Assembly: GCF_003641185.1 (NCBI RefSeq)
Contig: NZ_CP032757.1
Location: 248,001 to 312,000 of the forward strand
Direction: 5' to 3'
Origin: Lactiplantibacillus pentosus
Lineage (GTDB): Bacteria > Bacillota > Bacilli > Lactobacillales > Lactobacillaceae
Length of the DNA stretch: 64,000 bases
Shown here piece after piece: positions 7,013 to 15,441 of the stretch (position 1 is its first letter; the number at the start of each line of letters is the position of its first letter). Below the pieces are notes generated by a model. That model worked only from the letters and a program-made list of their open reading frames with translations, made no database searches and was not told the DNA's origin. The position numbers were made by a program, and so were the translations under genes.

Positions 7013-7672
7013 TTAAGTCCACGGAATCACGAAGACGCCGATTTGTAATAAAATGACGCCCGTAATCACGATGCCCCAGTCCACCTTAGTGAGTGGAATC
7101 TGGCGGTAGTGGGTCCGGGGCGCGTCCTCAACGAATCCGTGCGAACGCATCGCCTGTGCCAGATTTTGCGACCAGTTGATCGAGATTAAAATGGCTTTGA
7201 AGTAGAGCTGCGGCGACCAGAAGGAGAGCACTTGACCGCGCATCAGTCCCGCCGCTCGAATCACCTGAACTTCGTGGCGGATTCGTGGTATCAGGTTGTA
7301 AGCAGCCAAGACGCCATAGGCAAATTTGGCTGGCATGTGCCAATTTTGTTCCAACGAATCGGTCAGCTGTAGGACGTCGGTCGTGAGCGTAAACGTCGCA
7401 CCAGTAAAGACGAAGGCGTAGATTCTAGTGAACAGCACCCAGGCCATCAACGTCCGGTCGCCGCTACCGTTAATATATTGGGTGCTCCATAAGCCAATCG
7501 CCGGCAACAGTGGCAACAGGACTAACCAGCCCAGCGTCCGCAGCCGAGTCCGGTGTGCCAGCAAATAAATGATGGCCAGGATCACCAGTGCGACGTTGAG
7601 GCTAACGATGGTCGTGAATGAAATTTCTAACGCGATAATCAGTAATAATAATAACTTCATACTTGGATTCAC
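7013..7672 (-). CDS. ykoC: ECF transporter transmembrane (T) component, YkoC-like
   Basis: About 219 residues, five to six membrane helices, CbiQ/EcfT family. It carries an AAGLMRGQV segment and a later AQAMRSHGFVED segment: the two coupling-helix Ala-Arg-Gly-type motifs that contact the ATPase. It starts with GTG at 7672, overlapping the TGA of the ATPase gene (GTGA), a usual arrangement for coupled translation. A TTG further upstream is less likely. With YkoE and YkoD it forms an energy-coupling factor importer. The upstream TPP riboswitch points to thiamine or its pyrimidine precursor HMP as cargo. Confidence 0.88.
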   Translation of the reverse strand: MNPSMKLLLLLIIALEISFTTIVSLNVALVILAIIYLLAHRTRLRTLGWLVLLPLLPAIGLWSTQYINGSGDRTLMAWVLFTRIYAFVFTGATFTLTTDVLQLTDSLEQNWHMPAKFAYGVLAAYNLIPRIRHEVQVIRAAGLMRGQVLSFWSPQLYFKAILISINWSQNLAQAMRSHGFVEDAPRTHYRQIPLTKVDWGIVITGVILLQIGVFVIPWT

Positions 7673-9075
7673 GGTCGCACCACCCAATCTAACTGATGAT
7701 TTTCAAAATGCAGCTGATAGTCGATCAATGGCAATAGTCCGGTCAATTGATGACTGATAATGATCAAGGTCTGCTTAGTTGCGGCCTGCGTCTCCGTCAG
7801 CAGTGCCACTAGTGCGTTGATGGAGCGCAAGTCCAAGCCTTTCAACGGTTCATCCATTAAGAGCACTGGTGATTGCATGATCAGCATTAATAAAATCTGT
7901 AATTTCTTTTTCTGCCCCTCACTCAGCGTATAAATAATTTGGTCGTCACGTCCCGCCAAGTTGAGTTGGGTGAGCGCGGCTTGAATTCGTTCGGGCGTAA
8001 AATAATCACCGTACGCATAATGCTGACTTTGCGCCAATTCTTCAGCGACCGTGATGTTTAAAAACTGAGTTTCAGCATCTTGAAACAGTAAGGCGACGTG
8101 CCGCGCATAGCGTTTGCGTTTTAATTTTGCAATGGGCGTACCGTTGTAGCGAATCTCGCCACCGTATGAATGCAAGCGGACGAGGGCTTCAAAGAGTGTC
8201 GACTTGCCACTGCCATTGGGACCCGTAATCAGCGTGTTATGGTGGGCGAGAAGTTGCCGCGTCGTGGGTGCAAGCAGTTCCCGGTCACCCGCTGCAAGGG
8301 TCACCTGATTTAACTGAAAGCACGGCTTGGTCACTAGCTCCGGTGCCGTCCACGCCCGCTGAGGTTGGTCAGTGAAAGCGGCAAATAGTTGTGGCCATTC
8401 GGACTGGGCAACGGGGACTAACTGGTGATTCGTCAGCCGCACCACTTGGTCTACGAGCTGATCATATCCCGCTAAGTCGTGGTCAGCTAGGATAATCGTT
8501 TTGCCGTGTTGGTCGCGCAATTCAACGAGTCGTTCAAGTAGTCCGGCGCGGGCTTCGGGGTCCACGCTGGCAAAGGGTTCGTCGAGCAAGATCACATCGC
8601 TATCCATCGCCACGATAACGGCGAGGGCAACCTTTTGTTTTTCACCACCTGATAGCTGGTTCAAGAGCCGCGGTTGTAGGTGCTCAATCCCTACGAAGGC
8701 CAGTGCGTGCCGCAATCGTGCCATCATCTGTGAGCGGGGCACTTGTAGGTTCTCCAATGCAAAAATCAACTCGTGCTCGACCGTGTCCATGGCAAACTGT
8801 TGATTTGGATTTTGAAACATCATCGCGACGTGCCGCGCGCGCTGATTAGCGGGCAGGTCGTTTAATGATTGACCGTCAAACGTGATACTGCCGGACGCGT
8901 CGGCTAGCGATAAGCCCCCCGCCATCAATTGAAGCAGTGTTGACTTGCCAGTTCCCGACGGCCCCGTTAATAAGGTGAACTGTTGTGACGGTAACGTTAA
9001 ATTAACGTGTTCCAGAATGGGTGTCGGCGCCTGTGGATATGAATATGTTAAGTTGTTCAGCGCGATACGAGCCAT
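7669..9075 (-). CDS. ykoD: ECF transporter twin ATPase, YkoD-like
   Basis: A 468-residue protein with two complete ABC ATPase halves fused. NBD1: GPSGTGKST, LSGGEKQK, VILLDEPFAS. NBD2: GPNGSGKST, LSEGQKKK, VLLMDEPLKG. The fused form replaces the EcfA/EcfA' heterodimer, as in Bacillus YkoD. An in-frame ATG at 9090 is passed over because its own bases form part of the GGAGG ribosome site for the ATG at 9075. It lies second in a three-gene operon led by ykoE and drives uptake at the inner face of the membrane. Confidence 0.92.
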   Translation of the reverse strand: MARIALNNLTYSYPQAPTPILEHVNLTLPSQQFTLLTGPSGTGKSTLLQLMAGGLSLADASGSITFDGQSLNDLPANQRARHVAMMFQNPNQQFAMDTVEHELIFALENLQVPRSQMMARLRHALAFVGIEHLQPRLLNQLSGGEKQKVALAVIVAMDSDVILLDEPFASVDPEARAGLLERLVELRDQHGKTIILADHDLAGYDQLVDQVVRLTNHQLVPVAQSEWPQLFAAFTDQPQRAWTAPELVTKPCFQLNQVTLAAGDRELLAPTTRQLLAHHNTLITGPNGSGKSTLFEALVRLHSYGGEIRYNGTPIAKLKRKRYARHVALLFQDAETQFLNITVAEELAQSQHYAYGDYFTPERIQAALTQLNLAGRDDQIIYTLSEGQKKKLQILLMLIMQSPVLLMDEPLKGLDLRSINALVALLTETQAATKQTLIIISHQLTGLLPLIDYQLHFENHQLDWVVRP

Positions 9076-9104
9076 TCTTGATTCCTCCATACCAAAGTGC
9101 GAGA

Positions 9105-9674
9105 TTAATGTGTCGATTTGAGAACGTGGCTACGGTCAAGTAAGTCAGTAATTGCCTTGGTCAATAGACCACCGAAGACGAACATTGAGATGAAGCGCAC
9201 GACTAAGTATAAAATTAGTAGCCAGAGTTGTAGTTTGAAATAGCCATTACGAGCCAGATCCCAGCCAAACGTCACCAGCGTGGTTGTGGTGGCCGCAGCC
9301 GTTAATCCTAACCAATCGTAATGTTTGTAGCCGGTTGCGATGTAGCCGAGTTCGGCCCCGAACCCTTGAACGATCCCCGAGATCAAGGTCGTGATACCCC
9401 ATTGGCCGCCAAAGAACATTTCGACCGTCGCTGCGAGCAGTTCGCCTAAGGTAGCGGAACCCTTTAAACGAATCAGGTAGCCCGCCAGCATCCCTGGCAT
9501 GCACCATAAGCCCAAAAGCAGCTCGTTGGCGAGACCGCTGAGCCCAAATGGTGTCAGTGCTGCACTCAGCACGTTATAAACAAAGTTGGTCCCCATAAAA
9601 ATCGCCCCAAAGAAAATCCCGATAAGGGCCAGCAAAATAATGTCGTTCAAGTACCATGATTTAACCCATTTCAT
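9105..9674 (-). CDS. ykoE: ECF substrate-binding (S) component, YkoE-like
   Basis: A 189-residue integral membrane protein with about six helices. The start WYLNDIILLALIGIFFGAIF and the WGITTLISGIVQGFGAE region match the YkoE family of thiamine/HMP-binding S components. GGGAGGAT lies nine bases ahead of the ATG at 9674; a longer frame starting at 9722 runs back into the terminator and is rejected. It is the first gene of ykoE-ykoD-ykoC and sits directly behind a TPP riboswitch. Confidence 0.9.
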   Translation of the reverse strand: MKWVKSWYLNDIILLALIGIFFGAIFMGTNFVYNVLSAALTPFGLSGLANELLLGLWCMPGMLAGYLIRLKGSATLGELLAATVEMFFGGQWGITTLISGIVQGFGAELGYIATGYKHYDWLGLTAAATTTTLVTFGWDLARNGYFKLQLWLLILYLVVRFISMFVFGGLLTKAITDLLDRSHVLKSTH

Positions 9675-9720
9675 TGTTAAATCCTCCCAAAATAGTTTGT
9701 CATTCACGCATCTAAGCGAC

Positions 9721-9755
9721 AAAAAACGCCCACCACAAGTAACAGTGGCAGGCGG
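9721..9755 (-). terminator. riboswitch-controlled terminator
   Basis: On the minus strand CGCCTGCCAC pairs with GTGGTGGGCG across an eight-base loop, followed by six T. It lies between the TPP aptamer and ykoE and is the expression platform. Confidence 0.85.
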
Positions 9756-9787
9756 CTAAGTCTGAATTGATGGTTCCCCAAATAAAG

Positions 9788-9868
9788 CATTGCTCCCTGC
9801 GCTGGCATTGTCCAGATTCAGGTTCAATGGGTATTATCTCAGCCGCAATGGCACCCCAGTTGCTATGA
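9788..9868 (-). promoter_or_regulatory. TPP riboswitch (THI element)
   Basis: The minus strand shows the TPP aptamer core in order: GGGGTGCC, GCTGAGA, CCCATTGAACCTGAATCTGG, then ATGCCAGCGCAGGGA. All strongly conserved parts are present. High thiamine pyrophosphate should favour the downstream terminator and shut off ykoEDC. Confidence 0.95.
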
Positions 9869-10012
9869 ATGATACGTTCAGTGTAACGGATAATCACGTT
9901 GAGTGCAATCAAATTTCCAGAAACCAAAGCAAAGTACGATGAAAAATCACAATTTTGTGGTTTACTAGGGTTAAAGCAAGGCAATTGATTAATATTCTTA
10001 GGAGGGATGTTG

Positions 10013-10498
10013 ATGGCTGAATCAGTGTATGACTTTACCGAAACGGAAATGAGTGGTGAGACACTCGACTTGTCGCAATATCGCGGGCAAGTGTTATTGA
10101 TCGTGAATACGGCCAGTAACTGTGGCTTGGCGCCACAATTTAAAGGATTAGAAGAACTCTATCAGAAGTATCATCAAGAAGGATTAGTGGTGCTTGGCCT
10201 GCCGTCTAACCAATTTCATCAAGAAAAGGCTGATGATGAGGAGACCCACGACTATTGTCAACGGCACTATGGCGTCACCTTCCCAATGACGAAGCGCGTG
10301 ATGGTCAATGGTGACCAGGCGGACCCGTTGTTTACTTATTTGAAACAAGCGGCGGGACATGGGCGCATCAAGTGGAACTTTACCAAGTTCTTGATTGGCC
10401 GCGATGGTCGCGTCCTCGAACGGTATGCGCCGACGACTCGTCCAGCAACGTTTGAGGCTGCGATTCGCGATGCTTTGGCAGACCGTTCTGAAGATTAA
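10013..10498 (+). CDS. glutathione-peroxidase-family thiol peroxidase
   Basis: A 161-residue GPx-family peroxidase. The peroxidatic residue is Cys37 (NTASNCGLAPQF), so it is not a selenoprotein. The Gln in QFHQEK and the Trp-Asn pair in IKWNFTKFLI complete the catalytic tetrad. The second conserved block reads LPSNQFHQEK rather than the common CNQFGGQEPG, so the usual resolving Cys is missing there. Bacterial forms commonly use thioredoxin rather than glutathione. TTAGGAGGG abuts the ATG at 10007, so the ATG at 10013 is taken. The aldo/keto reductase gene follows 40 bp later and may share the transcript. Confidence 0.88.
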   Translation: MAESVYDFTETEMSGETLDLSQYRGQVLLIVNTASNCGLAPQFKGLEELYQKYHQEGLVVLGLPSNQFHQEKADDEETHDYCQRHYGVTFPMTKRVMVNGDQADPLFTYLKQAAGHGRIKWNFTKFLIGRDGRVLERYAPTTRPATFEAAIRDALADRSED

Positions 10499-10538
10499 TA
10501 TGGTTTTGTGGTAAAAATTTTGAAGAAAGAAGTGGATT

Positions 10539-11372
10539 GTGTTGGAAACTTATACGCTACGTGATGGATTGACGGTCCCGAAGATTGGTTTTGGGACTTA
10601 TAAACTGAATGGTGCGCACGGGGTGCAGGTGATTGGTTCTGCAATCGACCGCGGCTATCGATTACTAGATACGGCCTTCAATTATGAAAACGAAGGGGCC
10701 GTGGGTGAAGCAGTGCGGCGGTCATCCGTGCCACGCTCGGAGTTGCTGATCTCGTCCAAACTACCAGGGCGGCATCACACGTACACGCAAGCCATCAATA
10801 CGATTCAAGAATCATTGTATCGAGCCGGGCTCGATTATTATGATCTGTATTTGATTCACTGGCCCAACCCGAAGGAAGACCATTACGTTGAAGCTTGGCA
10901 GGCACTGATTGACGCCCAGAAGTTAGGTTTGATTCGTTCGATTGGGGTCTCGAATTTCTTACCAGAACATTTAGACCGGTTGGATAAGGAAACCGGGGTC
11001 TTACCCGTTATCAATCAGGTCGAATTACACCCGTATTTCAACCAACAAGCACAACGGGACTATGACCAAGCGCACGGTATCTTAACACAGGATTGGAGTC
11101 CCCTTGGCCGCGCGAGTGAGATGCTACAAAATGAGACGCTTAAAGCGATTGCGGCGCGCTACCATAAAAATGTTGGCCAACTGATCTTACGCTGGGAGTT
11201 ACAACTCGGCACGCTACCAATTCCGAAGTCGTCGACACCGAGCCGTCAAGCCGGTAATATTGACGTGTTTGACTTTGAAATCAGTGACGCTGATATGGCA
11301 ACGATTAATGGGCTGAGTCGGGCAGATGGTCGCTTGAATGACCAAGATCCGGCAGTTTATCAGGAGTTTTAA
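10539..11372 (+). CDS. aldo/keto reductase
   Basis: A 277-residue TIM-barrel NADPH oxidoreductase. Catalytic residues are visible: Asp and Tyr in LLDTAFNYENE, Lys in LISSKLPG and His in LIHWPNP. The coenzyme motif IPKSSTPSR is near the C-terminus. It starts with GTG. The family reduces aldehydes and ketones such as 2,5-diketogluconate or methylglyoxal; the substrate is not predictable here. Position behind the peroxidase suggests a role in handling reactive carbonyls, which is an inference. Confidence 0.9.
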   Translation: MLETYTLRDGLTVPKIGFGTYKLNGAHGVQVIGSAIDRGYRLLDTAFNYENEGAVGEAVRRSSVPRSELLISSKLPGRHHTYTQAINTIQESLYRAGLDYYDLYLIHWPNPKEDHYVEAWQALIDAQKLGLIRSIGVSNFLPEHLDRLDKETGVLPVINQVELHPYFNQQAQRDYDQAHGILTQDWSPLGRASEMLQNETLKAIAARYHKNVGQLILRWELQLGTLPIPKSSTPSRQAGNIDVFDFEISDADMATINGLSRADGRLNDQDPAVYQEF

Positions 11373-11388
11373 TTAAAATAGTTGATGT

Positions 11389-11436
11389 AAAAAAGATAGT
11401 GGCGCGGTTGTGATGACAACTGGCCACTATCTTTTT
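11389..11436. terminator. bidirectional terminator
   Basis: AAAAAAGATAGTGGC pairs with GCCACTATCTTTTT across a 19-base loop. It closes the peroxidase/reductase transcript. Confidence 0.85.
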
Positions 11437-11527
11437 AGGTTGGCTCATTTTTCTGGAATTTGAAGCGTTATAAAATAGTATTACCGGTATATTCGAGAAT
11501 TAATGGCATCAATTGCAAGAAAACTAG

Positions 11528-11806
11528 TTATTTGCGCATGATGATAAAAACAACTAGTACGTAGGCCATAAACAATATTGCTAATATGATTATCATCAAT
11601 ACTTGCACAAGACGGTTTATGAAGTGGCGGTTCAAAGTCGGGATGAACTCTAGGTAGGCAGTTAAGGCTAGAAAACCCGTAATGGCTAAGCCGCTCCCGA
11701 GAGATGTATTCCAGTAAATGAACCAAGGACCGACTATCGCGACGAGTAGTCCGATAATACCGATCCATTTGTGCATCTTATTTTGAGGTGCTAAGAACGC
11801 GAACAT
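11528..11806 (-). CDS. small three-helix membrane protein
   Basis: A 92-residue hypothetical protein with three likely membrane helices (residues ~12-30, ~35-52, ~65-90) and a short positive tail (MRK). AGGAG lies ahead of the ATG. No family recognised and no obvious functional link to its neighbours; it stands alone between a terminator and a non-coding stretch. Confidence 0.6.
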   Translation of the reverse strand: MFAFLAPQNKMHKWIGIIGLLVAIVGPWFIYWNTSLGSGLAITGFLALTAYLEFIPTLNRHFINRLVQVLMIIILAILFMAYVLVVFIIMRK

Positions 11807-11879
11807 GTCATGATCACTCCTAACGATATGTGGCTATGAATGCCGATAATTCCAGCTTAACATATCGAAATTGTGGTTA

Positions 11880-12434
11880 TGAGCTATAATTTCATACAAA
11901 CCAGGAATATGCTAAAAATAATCAAAAAATAAGGATGCTTCTGTGTGTACTGGTGCAGTAGTAATTTGCTTTTTAAATCATACAGGATGCTAATGGTGTA
12001 GCTGTGAGCCGCTATCTGGTAAAATATGCTTATGGGTATGTTTTAAGGGCGGTTGGCTGTTTGTATCTTGGAAGGTCGTGGTAGTATGACAAATACGTTT
12101 CCCACACTAGGAAAGGTTTTCAGCCGTGGTCACTTTACCTGTTTGGTTTGCATTTTTGCAGATCATTTTGAGCATCGCACTAGCGATGTATCAGGTATGG
12201 AACGCCAGAAACAAAAAATAGCCACCCCAAAACTTTGGCAAGTAACTGGGTGACTGTTTTTTAGTTGTTCAAATGTTAAAGCCAACTGCTCTTAGAGCGG
12301 GCCTTGTTTCAAGTCGGTATTCGCGTACCGGCTTTTTTTACTGTCTTTATTTTAACACGTATATGTTTCGGGAAGTATATTTTTGATTCAAAAAAATCAA
12401 AATAAGCGCCCAATCGATTGATATAACTACTTTA
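11880..12434. repeat. non-coding stretch; left part of a tandem duplication behind greA
   Basis: From about 12117 the sequence matches 12624 onward with roughly 500 bp offset: the greA-proximal remnant AGCCGTGGTCACTTTACCTG, a hairpin with A and T tracts (about 12218-12262), GCTCTTAGAGC, and a + strand terminator-like hairpin GTCGGTAttcgcgTACCGGC with T7 (about 12310-12340). 11880-12100 shows nothing recognisable apart from A/T-rich promoter-like words. The ORF of 66 codons at 12053 is not supported. Confidence 0.6.
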
Positions 12435-12676
12435 TTACGCGCGCTTAACTGCAATCATCTTAACCTGATAATCCCAGTTCGGCGCACTCACAGTAAACAC
12501 GTCGCCAACGGTATGATTGGCGAGCGCCTGGCCGATGTGAATGAAATCTTTGGTTGTTCAAGATTGGCTTCTCGTTTACCGACGAGTTGATAGGTGATTT
12601 GGCCATGGTCATCAAGTTTTTCAGCCGTGGTCACTTTACCTGTTTGGTTTGCTTTCTTGCAGATCATTTTGAGCAT
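12435..12676 (-). pseudogene. greA C-terminal remnant
   Basis: Translated in the greA frame, this gives GKVTTAEKLDDHGQITYQLV and VGKREANLEQPKISF, clearly related to GreA residues from GKFVTIEFLDDHDQITYQLV onward. A deletion near 12540 then breaks the frame, and the last part again matches the GreA C-terminus (12438-12535). The N-terminal coiled coil is absent. It is the middle unit of a tandem series that ends in the intact greA; a third, shorter trace lies at about 12117-12200. Divergence from greA is well above copy-error level, so the duplication is old. Confidence 0.7.
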
Positions 12677-12715
12677 TGCACTAGCGATGTATCAGATATG
12701 GAACGCTAGAAACAA

Positions 12716-12770
12716 AAAATAGCCACCCCAAAACTTTGGCAGGTATTAGGTGACTGTTTTTTGGTTATCT
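12716..12770. terminator. hairpin terminator behind greA
   Basis: On the minus strand AGTCACC pairs with GGTGGCT over a long loop containing a second small hairpin, followed by six T; the other side has six A. A diverged copy is at about 12218-12262. Confidence 0.6.
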
Positions 12771-12934
12771 AAATTTTAAAGCCAACTGCTCTTAGAGCGG
12801 GCCTTGATTCAAGTCGGTATTCGCGTACCGGCTTTTTTACTGTCTTAATTCTAACACGTATACGCTTCGGTAAGTGTATTTTTGATCTCCCAAAAATAAA
12901 AATAAGGGCCCAATCGATTGATATAACTATTTTA

Positions 12935-13405
12935 CTACGCGCGCTTAACCGCGATCACCTTAACCTGATAAGCCCCGTTCGGCGCGTTCACAGTGACCAC
13001 GTCGCCCACGGTATGATTGGCGAGCGCCTGGCCGATCGGCGATGTGAATGAGATTTTTTGTTGTTCGAGATTGGCTTCCTGTTTGCCGACGAGTTGATAG
13101 GTGATTTGGTCATGGTCGTCTAGGAATTCGATGGTGACGAACTTGCCAATATCCAGTTGGTCGTTGTCGGCGGGTTGGACGATTTGGGCGTACTGTAACT
13201 GCTTGTTGAGAAAACGTAGGCGACTTTCTAAGCGGCCCAAGTCGCGTTTGGCACTACTATATTCAGCGTTCTCAGAGCGGTCGCCCAATGCAGCGGCCGC
13301 GGCGAGAATCTTGATTCGTTCGGGCCGTTGTTGTTTCAAATCCTCGATTTCTTGTTCAATCGCATGGTAGCCGGCCGCAGTCATTTTGTTAAAAGTTGGT
13401 TCCAT
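12935..13405 (-). CDS. greA: transcription elongation factor GreA
   Basis: A 156-residue GreA-type factor. The N-terminal antiparallel coiled coil (AGYHAIEQEIEDLKQQ to LESRLRFLNKQL) carries the tip acidic pair in GDRSENAEYSSA, which helps RNA polymerase cleave backtracked RNA. The C-terminal FKBP-like domain ends SPIGQALANHTVGDVVTV. A longer frame to 13495 would overlap the next gene; ACGAGGT ahead of the ATG at 13405 decides the start. L. plantarum has more than one greA-like gene. Two partial copies lie directly downstream. Confidence 0.9.
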   Translation of the reverse strand: MEPTFNKMTAAGYHAIEQEIEDLKQQRPERIKILAAAAALGDRSENAEYSSAKRDLGRLESRLRFLNKQLQYAQIVQPADNDQLDIGKFVTIEFLDDHDQITYQLVGKQEANLEQQKISFTSPIGQALANHTVGDVVTVNAPNGAYQVKVIAVKRA

Positions 13406-13484
13406 CGCTAAGACCTCGTATCCGTTAAATTTCTGGGAATAGTTTACCGCAAAAGTGACTGAATTGGTACCGGCTAGGCAATCG

Positions 13485-13904
13485 CTACTGTTCATCGCGG
13501 CTGCGTAAGTGATTGCTGTATAGCATGATGCCGCTAGTAATCGCAGTCAGAACAACTCCTGCGAGCAGGCTGATGAACGGATGATGACCGGCAGTCAGAA
13601 GGTAAAAGCCAACGGAGAAGCCAACTAGTTCAATGAGTGCGCTTACGCCGAGGTAGCGCCATGACCGTTTCGGTTTGTCTTCTATTGGGGTGCTCACGTT
13701 GAGGGACAGCACAATCATAGTGAACACGGCAATCATGAGGACGAGGAACAACGGATTGTCGTACGTGAAGGCGTGCAAGAGGTCGCTTTTTTGCCAGTCT
13801 TGCCATAGTAAAAGCAGTAAAATGACACTATTTTCAACTAATAACGTTGTGCGGATGTTCTTGAAATTTTGTAAAATTAAACGTTCGTCGCGAATCTTCT
13901 TCAT
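13485..13904 (-). CDS. four-helix membrane protein paired with XRE regulator
   Basis: A 139-residue protein with four probable membrane helices (about residues 18-32, 44-66, 80-98 and 105-125) and a charged N-terminus. GGAGG precedes the ATG. It follows the XRE gene by 12 bp and is surely in one transcript with it. Small XRE regulator plus small membrane protein pairs are frequent in Firmicutes and usually uncharacterised. No specific function can be assigned. Confidence 0.7.
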   Translation of the reverse strand: MKKIRDERLILQNFKNIRTTLLVENSVILLLLLWQDWQKSDLLHAFTYDNPLFLVLMIAVFTMIVLSLNVSTPIEDKPKRSWRYLGVSALIELVGFSVGFYLLTAGHHPFISLLAGVVLTAITSGIMLYSNHLRSRDEQ

Positions 13905-13916
13905 GATTGAGACCTC

Positions 13917-14114
13917 CTAACTTGGGTCGATCCAAAAGACGGTATCCAGTGTTTGGTGGAGTGCATAACAGAGGTTGAGACAGAGCTTCAATGAGGGATT
14001 ATAAGTGCCTTTTTCAATCAGGCTTAAAGTCTGCCGGGTGATGCCAGTAAGGTTGGCGAGTTCTTTTTGAGAAAGCCCCGCCGCTAAACGAAATGCTTTG
14101 ACGTGATTGTCCAC
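13917..14114 (-). CDS. XRE-family small regulator
   Basis: A 65-residue protein that is essentially one Cro/C1 helix-turn-helix: LAAGLSQKELANLTGITRQTLSLIEKG is the canonical HTH with the SQ..LA..hGhTRQTIS pattern, ending in a YNPSLKLCLNL helix. Such YozG-type proteins commonly repress their own operon. First gene of a two-gene operon with the membrane protein. A terminator-like hairpin lies 125 bp upstream on the same strand. Confidence 0.88.
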   Translation of the reverse strand: MDNHVKAFRLAAGLSQKELANLTGITRQTLSLIEKGTYNPSLKLCLNLCYALHQTLDTVFWIDPS

Positions 14115-14237
14115 GAATTTTCCTCCAATGTAAAATATATGTTCCGTTTGTCCTTAGTATAAACGCAGGTCAGGTGACTGACAACCGGAATTGATTGGTT
14201 TGGACAACTGGCAAACGTTGACGACAACGATGACGCC

Positions 14238-14305
14238 AAAAAAAATAGCCAATGACTTTGCAGCCTTGGCTAGTCGTGGAATTTCTCACGTTCCACGGAG
14301 TTACG
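14238..14305 (-). ncRNA. possible small RNA or leader ending in a terminator
   Basis: On the minus strand a hairpin TGGAACGTGAGAAATTCCA is followed by TAGCCA...TGGCTA and eight T. No minus-strand gene lies upstream that needs a terminator, so it either ends a short RNA or attenuates the XRE operon. No promoter was pinned down. Confidence 0.3.
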
Positions 14306-14429
14306 AACAAGTTAAGTATAGGCAAAGTTATCAGAAAATACAATTAAATTATTAAGGTAGTTTAGACTGATAGCTTAAAGATGGTAACGATTGCAAGAAA
14401 ATTAAATTGGATTTTTTAAACAAATCCCT

Positions 14430-14470
14430 TGTATTTTAGTCTAGACCAATATACAATTGGACTATACCAA
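14430..14470 (+). promoter_or_regulatory. nagB promoter with two NagR-type operators
   Basis: TTGTAT (14430-14435) and TACAAT (14452-14457), 16 bases apart, frame TTAGTCTAGACCAAT (14436-14450), a near match to the GntR-family NagR/DasR site (TGGTCTAGACCA core). A second site ATTGGACTATACCAA lies at 14456-14470. Repression relieved by amino-sugar phosphate is the known logic of such sites; the regulator is not in the window. Confidence 0.65.
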
Positions 14471-14492
14471 ACAAAGAGGGAGTCAGTTAATT

Positions 14493-15206
14493 ATGAAAGT
14501 TATCGTAGTAAAGGATCAAGCTGCCGGCGGTAAGGAAGGCTACAAAGTATTTAAGAATGCTTTAGATAATGGTGCGAAAGTATTTGGGTTGGCAACTGGT
14601 TCGACACCCGTTACAACTTACAAAGAAATCGTAAATAGTGATTTAGATTTCAGTGACTGCACATCCGTTAACTTGGATGAATACGTTGGGATTGCACCAG
14701 ACAACGACCAAAGTTATAAATACTTCATGCAAACTCATTTGTTCAATGACAAGCCATTTAAGGAATCATTCTTGCCAAACGGTTTAGCTTCAGACCCAGA
14801 AGCTGAAGTTAAGCGTTACGACAAAGTAATTGACGAACACCCAATCGACTTACAAATCTTAGGAATCGGCCGTAACGGTCACATTGGTTTTAACGAACCA
14901 GGGACCCCTCGCGACATTACGACGCACGTGGTTGACTTGACTGAATCAACGATTGAAGCCAACGCGCGGTTCTTCGCTAGCGAAAATGATGTGCCTAAGC
15001 AAGCCTTCTCAATGGGCTTAGCTTCCATCATGAAGAGCAAGCACTTATTGCTTGAAGCATTCGGTGAAAACAAGGCGGATGCCGTTAAGGGCATGATTGA
15101 AGGCCCAGACACGGTTGACTTACCAGCAAGTATCTTGCAAAACCACCCAGACGTTACCGTTATTATTGACGAAGCGGCTGCAAGCAAGTTAAGCAAGAAG
15201 TACTAA
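14493..15206 (+). CDS. nagB: glucosamine-6-phosphate deaminase
   Basis: A 237-residue NagB: glucosamine-6-P to fructose-6-P and ammonia. Motifs: [15 protein letters not shown] (phosphate binding), VNLDEYVGI with the catalytic Asp, [15 protein letters not shown] with the Asp/His region, and a C-terminal deaminase fold. The ATG at 14493 follows GAGGGAG; an upstream in-frame ATG at 14457 lies within the operator region and is rejected. Codon use is of the highly expressed type. Single-gene transcript between NagR-type operators and a terminator. Confidence 0.95.
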   Translation: MKVIVVKDQAAGGKEGYKVFKNALDNGAKVFGLATGSTPVTTYKEIVNSDLDFSDCTSVNLDEYVGIAPDNDQSYKYFMQTHLFNDKPFKESFLPNGLASDPEAEVKRYDKVIDEHPIDLQILGIGRNGHIGFNEPGTPRDITTHVVDLTESTIEANARFFASENDVPKQAFSMGLASIMKSKHLLLEAFGENKADAVKGMIEGPDTVDLPASILQNHPDVTVIIDEAAASKLSKKY

Positions 15207-15281
15207 ACTTAATTTAAAAACCATTTGCAACGATGCGTGTTAGCACGCGTTGAATTGACGAATGGGATAGAATGATTTTTT

Positions 15282-15325
15282 AACAGCTTCACCGCGGTAG
15301 TTAGCCGTAGTGAAGCTGTTTTTTT
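15282..15325 (+). terminator. nagB terminator
   Basis: AACAGCTTCAC pairs with GTGAAGCTGTT across 17 bases, followed by a T run. Confidence 0.85.
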
Positions 15326-15441
15326 GGGTTGATTGGTCGCCGTAATTGAAGTGGCGACTAGTAGGCTAATTTTAAATCGAGCGTAACCTAAATACCCGTC
15401 AAAGACTGGTATTAAACATTTCTTGACGGGTGTTGATTGCC

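Noticed and set aside
9712..9984. 90-codon minus-strand ORF upstream of ykoE
   Set aside because: It spans the TPP riboswitch and its terminator; RNA function explains the sequence.
12053..12253. 66-codon + strand ORF
   Set aside because: Lies in the decayed duplication; its second half is a terminator hairpin and the matching unit at 12624 has no such frame.
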